Shown here piece by piece: positions 41,693-49,919 of a DNA stretch of 64,000 nucleotides. Each line of letters starts with the position of its first letter. Within the stretch, counting starts at the first letter, position 1. The stretch is from Stenotrophomonas beteli (GTDB lineage Bacteria; Pseudomonadota; Gammaproteobacteria; Xanthomonadales; Xanthomonadaceae): NCBI RefSeq assembly GCF_001431665.1, contig NZ_LLXV01000040.1, positions 1 through 64,000 of the forward strand. Reading direction: 5' to 3'. The notes beneath the pieces were generated by a model. The model was given only the letters and a program-made list of their open reading frames with translations, searched no databases and was not told the origin of the DNA. A program made the translations under genes and the position numbers.

Positions 41693-42733
41693 ATGCGGCT
41701 TCGGGACCGCGACAGGATGCCAGTGAGAGCCGCAGGACGTTGGATGACAGGAAGTGCCATGGCGCTGGCAGCGTTGTGGGTGACCGGCCTGCTGGCCTAT
41801 CAGATGCCCGGGCCGGGCTGGCTGGCCAATGGCATTGCGGTGCTGTGGCTGCTGGTTGCGCTGCGGGCGTCGTGGCGGGTTGCACGAGGTCGCAGCAACC
41901 GTCGGCTGGGCCTGGCGTTCGGCGCTTCGCTGGCACTGGCCGGCCTGTGGTGGTTGCTGCTCACCCCGCGCCAGGACCGGGTATGGGCCGACGACGTTGC
42001 CCAGCGCCTGCACGTGGTGTCTTTCGATGGCCGCCATGTGGTGCTGGACAACGTGCGTGACTTCACCTGGCGCAGCGAGACCGACTACGACGCGCGGTGG
42101 GTGCGCCGCACGTACGATCTGGACCAGCTGCGCTCGGCCGACCTGGTGCTGTCGTACTGGATGGGCCCGGCCATTGCCCACACCCTCATCTCGTTCGGCT
42201 TCGACGATGGCCGCCATGTGGTGTTCTCGCTGGAGATCCGCAAGGAACGGGGTGAATCGTTCTCGGCGCTGGGCGGCTTCTTCCGCAAATTCGAGATGAC
42301 CCTGGTCGCCTCGGAGGAGACCGACATCATCCGCACCCGCACCAACGCGCGTGGCGAGGATGTTTACCTGTACCGCCTGCATGGCATGGACCGCGCGCAA
42401 CTGAAGGAACTGTTCGCGGCCTACATCGCGCAGGCGCGCGAGCTGGATGCGAAGCCGGGCTTCTACAACACGCTGACCAGCAACTGCACCACCATCGTCT
42501 TCGACCTGGCCCGCCACATCGCGCCGCGCCTGCCGCTGGACTACCGCCTGCTGCTGTCCGGCTATCTGGCCGAGTACGCGCAGGAGGTGGGGGCCTTGAC
42601 CCCAGGTGTGCCGTACGCCGAGCTGCACGACAAGGGTCGCATCACCCAGCGTGCGCTGGACTTGGGCGACGGCGCGCATTTCTCCACCGTGATCCGCCAG
42701 GGCGTGCCTGGCACCGAGCAGGACCCGCAGTAA
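41693..42733 (+). CDS. DUF4105/Lnb N-terminal-domain membrane protein
   Basis: About 346 aa. Two TM helices (MALAALWVTGLLAYQMPG... and FGASLALAGLWWLLL) are followed by a DUF4105 domain with SYWMGPAIAHTLISFGFDDG, FNTL-like FYNTLTSNCTTIVFDLARHI and LPLDYRLLLSGYLAEY. The conserved His and Cys of the Lnb-type cysteine-peptidase-like fold (AHTL, NCTT) are present. The start is uncertain: 41693, 41717 and 41744 are all in frame, the last with the best AGGA site. It overlaps the next gene as TAATG. Confidence 0.8.
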   Translation: MRLRDRDRMPVRAAGRWMTGSAMALAALWVTGLLAYQMPGPGWLANGIAVLWLLVALRASWRVARGRSNRRLGLAFGASLALAGLWWLLLTPRQDRVWADDVAQRLHVVSFDGRHVVLDNVRDFTWRSETDYDARWVRRTYDLDQLRSADLVLSYWMGPAIAHTLISFGFDDGRHVVFSLEIRKERGESFSALGGFFRKFEMTLVASEETDIIRTRTNARGEDVYLYRLHGMDRAQLKELFAAYIAQARELDAKPGFYNTLTSNCTTIVFDLARHIAPRLPLDYRLLLSGYLAEYAQEVGALTPGVPYAELHDKGRITQRALDLGDGAHFSTVIRQGVPGTEQDPQ

Positions 42734-44745
42734 TGACCCCACTCTTCCCGTTCCGCTGGCAGCGCCTGCTGCCGGTGTTGTTCGCCGCCTTCCTGCTGCT
42801 GGGCAGCAGCGGTTGCGCGATGGTCACCGTCAAGCAGGTCAAATCCAGCGATTCGCTGGTCAACAAGCGTGCCGATGTGCTCAATACCGGCAAGCTCAGC
42901 CCGGCCGCGCGCGAGACGCTCAGCGCGGCAGGCCTGGACGAGTCGCAGTGCGAAAAAGACTTCCTGGTCTGCCGCAGCACGCTGCTGATGACCGATGGCC
43001 TCAACGTCGAGCAGCGCCTGTCGGCGCTGTCCGAGCTGTGGGTGAAGGCCGCGCTCGCACTGACGCCGAAGAAGACCGCTGCCGGCGATCCACCGATGAG
43101 CGACGAGGCGCTGGACGCCTGGCTGGAGGCCGCGCGCTACGCGTATGCGTACCTGTTCTACAGCGGGCGCTCGCCGTCCGACCGCGCCTTCGAGGACCGG
43201 CAGACGCAGGTGCGCGACTACTACAACTACGCGGCTGAAAAAGCGGCGGTGGTGCTGTTCGTGCGCGCGCGTGCCGCAGCATTGGCGGGCGAGGACTACA
43301 CGAAGCCGATCTCGGTCGGCAGCTGGTCGCTGGCCTCCAACTACCAGCAGTTGAACCTGAAGAGCATCCCGGCGCAGCTGGTGCCGGCCGGCACGGTCAG
43401 CTTCGTCGGCCTGCGCAGCACCTATCGCCGCGATGGCTTCGGCGCCGAACTGGTGATGGTGATGGACCCGCCGAAGCTGGTTGCGCCGGCGGAGGGGCCC
43501 AAGGCGGAAACGGCGGCGGATGATGCCGATGACGAGGGTCGTCGCCGCCGCCATCGGCATGATGATTCGGTACCCGAGTTCAGCGAGATGTCCTCGATCA
43601 ACGTCACCGCGCTGCTGCGCTTCGAGGGCAGCAACCTGGACGATGTGATGCGCACGCGCCGGGTCGAGTTGGACGCTTACTCGCCCGAAGCCACCGAGCG
43701 CATCACCCTGCATGGCGAGCAGGTGCCGCTGGCCGGCAACTTCACCGCCGCCTATGGCCTGTGGCTGGCGCAGAGTGGCTTCGCCCGGCAGTCGCTGCGC
43801 ACCCTGTTCGGCATGAGCGAGGGCATCGGCGAACCACATATCTACCTGATGCAGCCGTGGGATCCGAACCGCCGCATCATCTTCATGCTGCATGGCCTGG
43901 CCAGCAGCCCGGAAGCCTGGGTGAACCTGGCCAACGAGATCATGGGCGACGCCGAGCTGCGCCAGCAGTTCCAGGTGTGGCAGGTCTACTACCCGACCAA
44001 CGCACCGATCGCGCTGAACCGCTATGAGATCGCCAACGCGTTCAATGACACGCTCAAGCACTTCGACCCCAACGGCAGCACGCGTGCGTCGAAGGACATG
44101 GTCTACATCGGCCACAGCATGGGCGGCGTGCTCGCGCGCCTGCTGGTGAGCGACTCGGGTGATGTGCTGTGGGATGACCTGCTGGCCAACTACGACCTGA
44201 AGGGCGAACGCCTGAAGCGGGTGCAGGCCAAGCTGGGGCCACTGCTGCACTTCAAGGCGCAGCCGAACGTGGAACGCGCGATCTTCATCGCCGCGCCGCA
44301 CCAGGGCACGGATATCGCCGGCAACAAGGTCGGGCGCCTGATCGGGCGCCTGGTACGCCTGCCGCTGACCATACTCGGCAAGTTCGAGGACGTATTCATG
44401 GCGCTGGCACAGGCTGAGCAGCAGGTCGATGGCACCGCCAAGCCGAAGATCCCCAACAGCATCGACAACCTCAAGGCCAGCGATCCGTTCGTGAAAGCCG
44501 CCGCACAGCTGCCGATCGAGGCGGGCCTGAAGTACCACTCGATCATCGCCCAGCGCAAACCGGAACTTCCGGTGCAGAAGTCCGACGATGGGCTGGTGCC
44601 GTACTGGAGTGCGCACCTGCCGGGCGCGCTGTCGGAGAAGGTGATCATCTCCGGGCACAGCGTGCAGGAGACGCCGCAGGCGGTGCTGGAAGTGCGCCGC
44701 ATCCTGCACCGGGATATCGATGACGTGGGGGCAGGGACCCGGTAG
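42733..44745 (+). CDS. Lipoprotein alpha/beta hydrolase
   Basis: A 670-aa lipoprotein. The signal peptide ends FLLLGSSGC with the lipobox Cys28. A helical N-terminal part is unrecognised. A charged insert EGRRRRHRHDDS lies near residue 275, and the C-terminal half has an alpha/beta-hydrolase fold: oxyanion HGLASSPEAWVNLA, nucleophile GHSMGGVLARL, a late SDDGLVPYWSAHL and GHSV with the His. Probably an envelope lipase or esterase. Start and DUF4105 stop overlap (TAATG), so they are coupled. Confidence 0.82.
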   Translation: MTPLFPFRWQRLLPVLFAAFLLLGSSGCAMVTVKQVKSSDSLVNKRADVLNTGKLSPAARETLSAAGLDESQCEKDFLVCRSTLLMTDGLNVEQRLSALSELWVKAALALTPKKTAAGDPPMSDEALDAWLEAARYAYAYLFYSGRSPSDRAFEDRQTQVRDYYNYAAEKAAVVLFVRARAAALAGEDYTKPISVGSWSLASNYQQLNLKSIPAQLVPAGTVSFVGLRSTYRRDGFGAELVMVMDPPKLVAPAEGPKAETAADDADDEGRRRRHRHDDSVPEFSEMSSINVTALLRFEGSNLDDVMRTRRVELDAYSPEATERITLHGEQVPLAGNFTAAYGLWLAQSGFARQSLRTLFGMSEGIGEPHIYLMQPWDPNRRIIFMLHGLASSPEAWVNLANEIMGDAELRQQFQVWQVYYPTNAPIALNRYEIANAFNDTLKHFDPNGSTRASKDMVYIGHSMGGVLARLLVSDSGDVLWDDLLANYDLKGERLKRVQAKLGPLLHFKAQPNVERAIFIAAPHQGTDIAGNKVGRLIGRLVRLPLTILGKFEDVFMALAQAEQQVDGTAKPKIPNSIDNLKASDPFVKAAAQLPIEAGLKYHSIIAQRKPELPVQKSDDGLVPYWSAHLPGALSEKVIISGHSVQETPQAVLEVRRILHRDIDDVGAGTR

Positions 44746-44819
44746 TGCCGGCCGCTGGCCGGCACCATCACGGGATTCCAGCGCCTGCGGAGGTTGCCGG
44801 CCAGCGGCCGGCACTACCG
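44741..44819. repeat. Inverted GTAG REP pair at hydrolase 3' end
   Basis: GGTAGTGCCGGCCGCTGGCCGGCA at 44741-44764 and its inverse ending GGCACTACC at 44795-44819. The TAG in the first GTAG is the actual stop codon of the hydrolase gene. This is the strongest SMAG-type pair in the window. Confidence 0.9.
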
Positions 44820-44957
44820 CAACGCGGCTGCCTGCACCCGCCGCGCGATCCCCGCAGCCAGCACTGCCATGCCGAGGGTGGTGGCGCGGTAGCGGGTGGA
44901 CAGGATCGAGGCGGCGGCCGGCGGGTGCGTGTCGGCGGGCGCAAGTGTTGTGTTCAT
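44814..44957 (-). CDS. 47-aa ORF divergent from soxR
   Basis: A 47-aa basic ORF: MNTTLAPADTHPPAAASILS followed by a TRYRATTLGMAVLAAGIARR segment that looks like a short amphipathic or membrane helix. It begins 80 bases from soxR on the opposite strand, on the side expected for a SoxR-activated transcript. A longer in-frame start at 45008 would overlap the sox box. Not recognised; it could be a real stress peptide or chance. Confidence 0.4.
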   Translation of the reverse strand: MNTTLAPADTHPPAAASILSTRYRATTLGMAVLAAGIARRVQAAALR

Positions 44958-45011
44958 GCCAGGCGGGCGCGGGCCGCGCTTGTCAACGAGCGGCGAAGAT
45001 TGCAGCATGAC

Positions 45012-45031
45012 ACCTCAACCGTAGTTGAGGT
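45012..45031. promoter_or_regulatory. SoxR box
   Basis: ACCTCAACCGTAGTTGAGGT is a near-perfect dyad with 9-base arms, the pattern of SoxR sites (CCTCAA...TTGAGG). On the minus strand it lies between TTGACC (-35) and a TCATGCT -10-like element at an over-long spacing, the hallmark of SoxR-activated promoters. It therefore faces the 47-aa ORF and is 7 bases before the soxR ATG. Confidence 0.85.
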
Positions 45032-45037
45032 CAAGGC

Positions 45038-45472
45038 ATGGCATCCCAGGAATTGAGCGTGGGAGAGGTTTCCCAGCGCAGTGGCGTGGCCATTTCCGCG
45101 TTGCACTTCTACGAGCGCAAGGGCCTGATCAGCAGCCTGCGCACCGCCGGCAACCAGCGCCGCTACAACCGCGACGTGCTGCGCCGGCTGGCGGTGATCC
45201 GTGTGGCGCAACGGGTGGGCATGCCGCTGGAGGCGGTCGCGCGGGCGTTCGAGAGCCTGCCGGAGGGACGGACACCCACCAAGGCCGACTGGGCCAAGCT
45301 GTCTGCTCGCTGGCGCACCGAACTGGAAGAGCGCATCCACATGCTGCAGCTGCTGCGCGATGAACTGACCGGCTGCATCGGCTGCGGTTGCCTGTCGCTG
45401 AAGCGCTGCCGCCTGGCCAACCCCGAGGACATCCTCGGCGAAGGCGGTGACGGCCCGATGCGCTGGGAATGA
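45038..45472 (+). CDS. soxR: Redox-sensing regulator SoxR
   Basis: A 144-aa MerR-family regulator that senses redox-active compounds through a [2Fe-2S] cluster. [23 protein letters not shown] and the dimerisation helix follow, then the cluster cysteines [12 protein letters not shown] with the CX2CXCX5C spacing. It starts next to a canonical SoxR box. The ATG follows GTCAAGGC. Confidence 0.95.
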   Translation: MASQELSVGEVSQRSGVAISALHFYERKGLISSLRTAGNQRRYNRDVLRRLAVIRVAQRVGMPLEAVARAFESLPEGRTPTKADWAKLSARWRTELEERIHMLQLLRDELTGCIGCGCLSLKRCRLANPEDILGEGGDGPMRWE

Positions 45473-45540
45473 AAAAAGGGGACGGAGGGGATTAAGTCGC
45501 AAGTGCACAAACGACTTAATCCCCTCCGTCCCGTTTTTCT
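45471..45540. repeat. GGGGACGGAGGGGATTAAGTCG-type stem-loop, copy 2
   Basis: Arms of about 28 bases, AAAAAAGGGGACGGAGGGG and ATTAAGTCG, pair with CGACTTAATCCCCTCC and GTCCCGTTTTT around a 12-base loop. It sits exactly between the stops of convergent soxR and the SDR gene and looks like a bidirectional terminator. Same family as 38307. Confidence 0.85.
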
Positions 45541-46142
45541 TACCAGACCGTGAGGGTCTCTCCGCTCTGGATGCCTTCCACCGCGCGCTGGAAGGCCAGC
45601 GCCGCGCGCTGCGCGCTGACCGCTTCGAAGCCGGGGAAATAGGGGCCATAGGCGGCCATCGATTCGATCAGCACGTTCGGGCTGACCACGTTGATGCGCA
45701 GGCCGCGCGGCAGCAGCTCCAGTGCGGCGGCGCGCACGAAGCCTTCCAGCGCCGCATTCACTGCGGTGGCGTTGACGCCGTCGCGGATCGGTTGGGCGCT
45801 GATGATGCCGCTGGTCAGGGTGATCGAGCCACCGGCGTTGAGGTGGTGCTGGGCGGCCAGTGCCAGCCGCACCTGCCCCAGCAGCTTGTCCTGCAGGCCG
45901 GTGTTGAACTGTGCTGGCGTCATCTGCTGCAACGGGCCGAAATGCACCGAGCCGGTGGTGGAGATCACCGCATCGACCGGGCCGGTCCGCGCGAACAGTT
46001 CGGCGACGCTGGCGTCATCGGTCAGGTCCACACGCAGCTCGCCGCTGTGGCGGCCGGCAGCGAGGATCTGGTGCTGTTGGCTGAGCTGTCGGGCGACTGC
46101 CTGGCCGAGGGTGCCACTGGCACCGACGAGGAGGATCTTCAT
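45540..46142 (-). CDS. Short-chain dehydrogenase
   Basis: A 200-aa compact SDR. The cofactor motif is LLVGASGTLGQAVARQL at residues 4-20. The usual catalytic YxxxK is not evident; the region reads GISSAQPIRDGVNATAVNAA, with no clear Tyr, so it may be an atypical SDR. The C-terminus ends SGETLTVW. Divergent from a LysR gene 98 bases away. Function unknown. Confidence 0.85.
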   Translation of the reverse strand: MKILLVGASGTLGQAVARQLSQQHQILAAGRHSGELRVDLTDDASVAELFARTGPVDAVISTTGSVHFGPLQQMTPAQFNTGLQDKLLGQVRLALAAQHHLNAGGSITLTSGIISAQPIRDGVNATAVNAALEGFVRAAALELLPRGLRINVVSPNVLIESMAAYGPYFPGFEAVSAQRAALAFQRAVEGIQSGETLTVW

Positions 46143-46240
46143 GGCCGTTCCTTGCGTGAGGGAGTGAGCGCAGTCTGCGCCGTCACAGTGGGGTTTGGTA
46201 AGCGGCGTATGATTCGCAGATTCCTAACCCTGGATTAGTA

Positions 46241-47116
46241 ATGGACACCCTTCGCTGCATGCAGGCCTTCGTCGCGGTCGCCGAGCGCGGCAGCTTTGCA
46301 GGGGCTGCCGAACAGCTGCAGGTGTCGGCGGTGATGGTCGGCAAGTACATCCAGCAGCTGGAGGCGCACCTGGGCACCGCGTTGCTGCAACGGAACACCC
46401 GTCGCCAGCGCCTGACCGAAGCCGGCAGTACCTACCTGGCCGGGTGCCGGCAGGTGCTGGAGCAGGTGCAGCAGGCCGAGGCCGACGTGGCCGGCCTGCA
46501 GGTTCAACCGCGCGGGCTGCTGCGGGTCAGCGCACCCACCACCTGGGGCAGCTGCGTGCTGGCGCCGCAGTTGGCCGGCCTGCTGCGCGCGCAGCCGCAG
46601 TTGAACATCGAACTGGATCTGAGCAACCGCCGTGTGGATCTGATCGAGGACGGCTTCGATGTGGCGATACGGGTCGGGCCGCTGCCATCGCAGGAGGTGG
46701 TGGCGCGGCCGCTGCCGCCGTATGCGATGAGCCTGTGCGCGGCACCGTCGTACCTGCGAAGGCGTGGTACGCCGCGTACGCCGGCAGATCTGGCCGGGCA
46801 TGACTGCCTGAGCCACCTGGCCTGGCGCGGTGGCCATGGTTGGCAGCTGGCCAATGGCGAACAGGTGGACTGGGAGGCGCGCCTGACCTGCAACGACGGG
46901 TTCGCGCTGCGCGAAGCCGCAGTGGCCGGGGCGGGTCTGGTGTTGCAGCCGACGGCGTTGCTGGCTGGCGAGATCGCGGCGGGGCGGTTGAAGCCGCTGC
47001 TGCGCGACTACCTGCCCGAACCGCGGCCGATGCACCTGATCTACCTGCCCGACCGCCGCCCGCGGCCGCGGTTGCAGTGCTTCGTCGATTTCGTCATGAC
47101 CACGTTGGGGCAATGA
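46241..47116 (+). CDS. LysR-family regulator (next to SDR)
   Basis: A 291-aa LysR protein. HTH MDTLRCMQAFVAVAERGSFA and VSAVMVGKYIQQLEAHLG, effector domain from GLLRVSAPTTWGSCVLAPQL. Divergent from the atypical SDR gene, its likely target. A GGATTAG-type dyad (CTAACC..GGATTAG) lies at 46220-46239 before the ATG and may be the binding site. Confidence 0.9.
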   Translation: MDTLRCMQAFVAVAERGSFAGAAEQLQVSAVMVGKYIQQLEAHLGTALLQRNTRRQRLTEAGSTYLAGCRQVLEQVQQAEADVAGLQVQPRGLLRVSAPTTWGSCVLAPQLAGLLRAQPQLNIELDLSNRRVDLIEDGFDVAIRVGPLPSQEVVARPLPPYAMSLCAAPSYLRRRGTPRTPADLAGHDCLSHLAWRGGHGWQLANGEQVDWEARLTCNDGFALREAAVAGAGLVLQPTALLAGEIAAGRLKPLLRDYLPEPRPMHLIYLPDRRPRPRLQCFVDFVMTTLGQ

Positions 47117-47130
47117 TCAGCGGGGTAGAT

Positions 47131-47170
47131 GGGGTCAGATCCCTTTGCCTCGGCAAAGGGATCTGACCCC
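47131..47170. repeat. 40-bp perfect palindrome, GGGGTCAGATCCC family copy 2
   Basis: Two 19-base arms GGGGTCAGATCCCTTTGCC pair perfectly around a TC loop. It lies between convergent LysR (plus) and proC (minus) stops. Same family as 13709 and 62947; the inner bases vary (TTTGCC here, TTTTCC there) but compensate within the stem. Confidence 0.85.
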
Positions 47171-47176
47171 AGGGGA

Positions 47177-47998
47177 TCAATCATTCGCCGCAGACAGTTC
47201 CTGCCCACGCACCTGCGCGGCGCGCAGTGCGGTGTCCACCAGCGCTTCGAACCCCCCGGCCTGGAAGCGCTCGATCGCGGCCTGGGTGGTGCCGTTGGGC
47301 GAGGTCACGCGGCGGCGAAGCTCGGCCGGGCTTTCGCCGGCCTCATCCAGCATGCGCGAGGCGCCCAGCAGGGTCTGCACCACCAGCGTGCGCGCGGCGT
47401 CGGCCGGCAGGCCCTGGGCGATACCCGCCGCTTCCATCGCTTCGGCCAGCAGGAACACATAGGCCGGTCCGCTGCCGGAGACCGCGGTGACCGAATCCAT
47501 CAGCGCTTCGCTGTCGATCCACACCGTGCGCCCGGCACTGGCCAGCACCTGTTCGGCCTGCGCGTGCTGCTGCGCATCCACCGACGGCGTGGCGTACAGG
47601 CCGGTCACGCCGGCGCCGAGCAGGGCGGGCGTGTTCGGCATTGCACGCACCACCGGCAGATTGCCACCCAGCCAGCGCTCCAGTTGCGCGCTGGTGATGC
47701 CGGCGGCAATCGACACCACCAGCGGCCGGTTCGCCTGGGCCAGCGCCTGCAGCGACTGGCAGACCTCGCGCAGCACCTGCGGCTTGACCGCCAGCAGCCA
47801 GGTGCCGCCCTGTGCGGCGGCCTCGGTTGCGTTGTCATGCACCTGCACGCCGAAGTCCGCCGCCAGCGACTCGCGCAGCGCGGCAACCGGTTCGGCCACA
47901 TGGATGTGCGTGGACGGCACGCCCTGGCGGATCAGGCCGGCGATCAGGCTGCGGGCCATGTTGCCGCCGCCGATGAAGGTGATGGAATCAGTTGCCAT
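47177..47998 (-). CDS. proC: Pyrroline-5-carboxylate reductase
   Basis: Last step of proline synthesis, 273 aa. NAD(P)-binding ITFIGGGNMARSLIAGL at the N-terminus, VKPQVLREV, the conserved VRAMPNTPALLGAGVTGLYA, and the catalytic region VTAVSGSGPAYVFLLAEAM with TSPNGTTQAAI near the C-terminus. It is 18 bases downstream of yggS, the usual yggS-proC pair. Confidence 0.96.
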   Translation of the reverse strand: MATDSITFIGGGNMARSLIAGLIRQGVPSTHIHVAEPVAALRESLAADFGVQVHDNATEAAAQGGTWLLAVKPQVLREVCQSLQALAQANRPLVVSIAAGITSAQLERWLGGNLPVVRAMPNTPALLGAGVTGLYATPSVDAQQHAQAEQVLASAGRTVWIDSEALMDSVTAVSGSGPAYVFLLAEAMEAAGIAQGLPADAARTLVVQTLLGASRMLDEAGESPAELRRRVTSPNGTTQAAIERFQAGGFEALVDTALRAAQVRGQELSAAND

Positions 47999-48016
47999 GG
48001 AGGTCTCCTTCGAATG

Positions 48017-48694
48017 TCAGGCCGGGCGCGGGCGGGCGCCGAACAGGGCGGTGCCGATGCGCACCAGGGTGGCGCCCTCGGCGATGGCGTCGGCGTAGTC
48101 GCTGCTCATGCCCATCGACAGCGTATCGACCTGCGCGTGCCGGGCGGCCAGCGCCTGGAAAAGTGTGCGCATGCGCACGAATGCATCGCGGCGACGCTCG
48201 GCCTCGGGCCATGGCGCGGGAATCGCCATCAGGCCACGCAGGCGCAGGTTGGGCTCAGCGGCAATCGCGGCGGCCAATGCCTCGACAGCCTCCGGCGCAC
48301 AGCCGTGCTTGCTGGATTCGTCGTCGATGTTGACCTGGATCAGCACGTTCAGCGGGCCGCGTGCGGCCGGGCGATGGCGCGCCAGCGCGGTCACCAGCTT
48401 GGGCCGGTCCACGCTCTGTACCCAGTCGAAATGGCTGGCCACGGCATCGGCCTTGTTCGACTGCAGGTGCCCGATCAGGTGCCACTCCAGCGCCAGGTGC
48501 TGCAGCGCCTGCATCTTGGCCAGCGCTTCCTGCACATAGTTTTCGCCGAAGGCCTGCTGGCCCTGCGCGGCCAGCGCGGCCACGGCCTCGGCCGGTTGGG
48601 TCTTGGACACGGCCAGCAGGCGCGGATCAGGCCGGCCGGCCGCCTCGGCGGCGGCATGCAGGTTGCTCAGGATCTGGGGCAGGGGAGTGGCCAC
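48017..48694 (-). CDS. yggS: PLP homeostasis protein YggS
   Basis: A 225-aa member of the YggS/PLPBP family that buffers pyridoxal phosphate. The PLP lysine is Lys31 in LLAVSKTQPA. EWHLIGHLQSNK and VNIDDESSKHGCAPEAV follow, and the late LSMGMSSDYADAIAEGATLV is the phosphate-binding end. Co-directional with proC; divergent from pilT, as in most gammaproteobacteria. Confidence 0.95.
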   Translation of the reverse strand: MATPLPQILSNLHAAAEAAGRPDPRLLAVSKTQPAEAVAALAAQGQQAFGENYVQEALAKMQALQHLALEWHLIGHLQSNKADAVASHFDWVQSVDRPKLVTALARHRPAARGPLNVLIQVNIDDESSKHGCAPEAVEALAAAIAAEPNLRLRGLMAIPAPWPEAERRRDAFVRMRTLFQALAARHAQVDTLSMGMSSDYADAIAEGATLVRIGTALFGARPRPA

Positions 48695-48727
48695 GTGACG
48701 CGTTCCGTTGAATCAGGAGGCTATACT
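48695..48727 (+). promoter_or_regulatory. Possible pilT promoter
   Basis: TATACT at 48722-48727 is a fair -10 element. A -35 is unclear (GTGACG at 48695 is too far at 21 bases). A GGGGAG ribosome site lies at 48766-48771 in front of the pilT ATG. Confidence 0.3.
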
Positions 48728-48781
48728 GCCGCCCGGGGAAAGATCCTTCCAGTCGAAGCCGTTATTGGGGAGTAGCCGCTC

Positions 48782-49819
48782 ATGGATATCGCCGAACTGC
48801 TGGCGTTTTCCGTAAAGAACAAAGCGTCCGACCTGCACCTGTCCGCAGGCCTGCCGCCGATGATCCGCGTGGACGGCGACGTGCGCCGGATCAACATTCC
48901 GGCCCTGGACCACAAGCAGGTCCATGCGCTGGTGTACGACATCATGTCCGACAAGCAGCGCCGCGATTACGAGGAATTCCTCGAAGTGGACTTCTCCTTC
49001 GAGATCCCGTCGCTGGCGCGCTTCCGTGTGAACGCGTTCAACCAGAACCGCGGTGCCGGTGCGGTGTTCCGTACCATTCCGTCCGAGGTGCTCACCCTCG
49101 AGGACCTGGCCTGCCCGCCGCTGTTCCGCGAAGTGATCCAGCAGCCGCAGGGCCTGATCCTTGTGACTGGTCCGACCGGCTCGGGCAAGTCGACCACGCT
49201 GGCGGCGATGATCGACTACATCAACAAGAACGAATACGGCCACATCCTCACCGTCGAGGATCCGATCGAATTCGTGCACACCTCGCAGAAATGCCTGATC
49301 AACCAGCGCGAAGTGCACCGCGATACGCATGGCTTCAACGAAGCGCTGCGCTCGGCACTGCGCGAGGACCCGGACATCATCCTGGTCGGCGAACTTCGCG
49401 ACCTGGAAACCATCCGCCTGGCGCTGACCGCCGCGGAAACCGGCCACCTGGTGTTCGGCACCCTGCACACCAGCTCGGCGGCCAAGACCATCGACCGCAT
49501 CATCGACGTGTTCCCGGCCGGCGAAAAGCCGATGGTGCGCTCGATGCTGTCCGAGTCGCTGCGCGCGGTGATTTCGCAGGCGCTGCTGAAGAAGGTCGGC
49601 GGCGGTCGTACCGCAGCGTGGGAAATCATGGTGGGCACCCCGGCCATCCGCAACCTGATCCGCGAGGACAAGGTGGCGCAGATGTATTCGGCCATCCAGA
49701 CCGGCCAGCAGTACGGCATGATGACCCTGGACCAGCACCTGCAGGACCTGGTCAAGCGCAGCCTGATCACCCGCAACCAGGCCCGCGACTACGCCAAGGA
49801 CAAGCGCCTGTTCGAGTAA
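48782..49819 (+). CDS. pilT: Type IV pilus retraction ATPase PilT
   Basis: Drives pilus retraction for twitching. The 345-aa GspE/PilB-family ATPase has ASDLHLSAGLPP at the N-terminus, Walker A GPTGSGKSTTLAAM (near residue 130), the Asp box ILTVEDPIEFVH, Walker B DPDIILVGELRD, His box HLVFGTLHTSSAAKTID, and the AIRNLIRE motif characteristic of PilT in TPAIRNLIREDK. Confidence 0.97.
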   Translation: MDIAELLAFSVKNKASDLHLSAGLPPMIRVDGDVRRINIPALDHKQVHALVYDIMSDKQRRDYEEFLEVDFSFEIPSLARFRVNAFNQNRGAGAVFRTIPSEVLTLEDLACPPLFREVIQQPQGLILVTGPTGSGKSTTLAAMIDYINKNEYGHILTVEDPIEFVHTSQKCLINQREVHRDTHGFNEALRSALREDPDIILVGELRDLETIRLALTAAETGHLVFGTLHTSSAAKTIDRIIDVFPAGEKPMVRSMLSESLRAVISQALLKKVGGGRTAAWEIMVGTPAIRNLIREDKVAQMYSAIQTGQQYGMMTLDQHLQDLVKRSLITRNQARDYAKDKRLFE

Positions 49820-49919
49820 GGCGGGGCAGCGACGGGGCGGTGCGCGCCATGCCGCGGCCGCCACCGTGTTGTTTCCTCCACCGACCGTTTCCTGGTACAC
49901 GCCCTTCTGGGAGCCCGCC

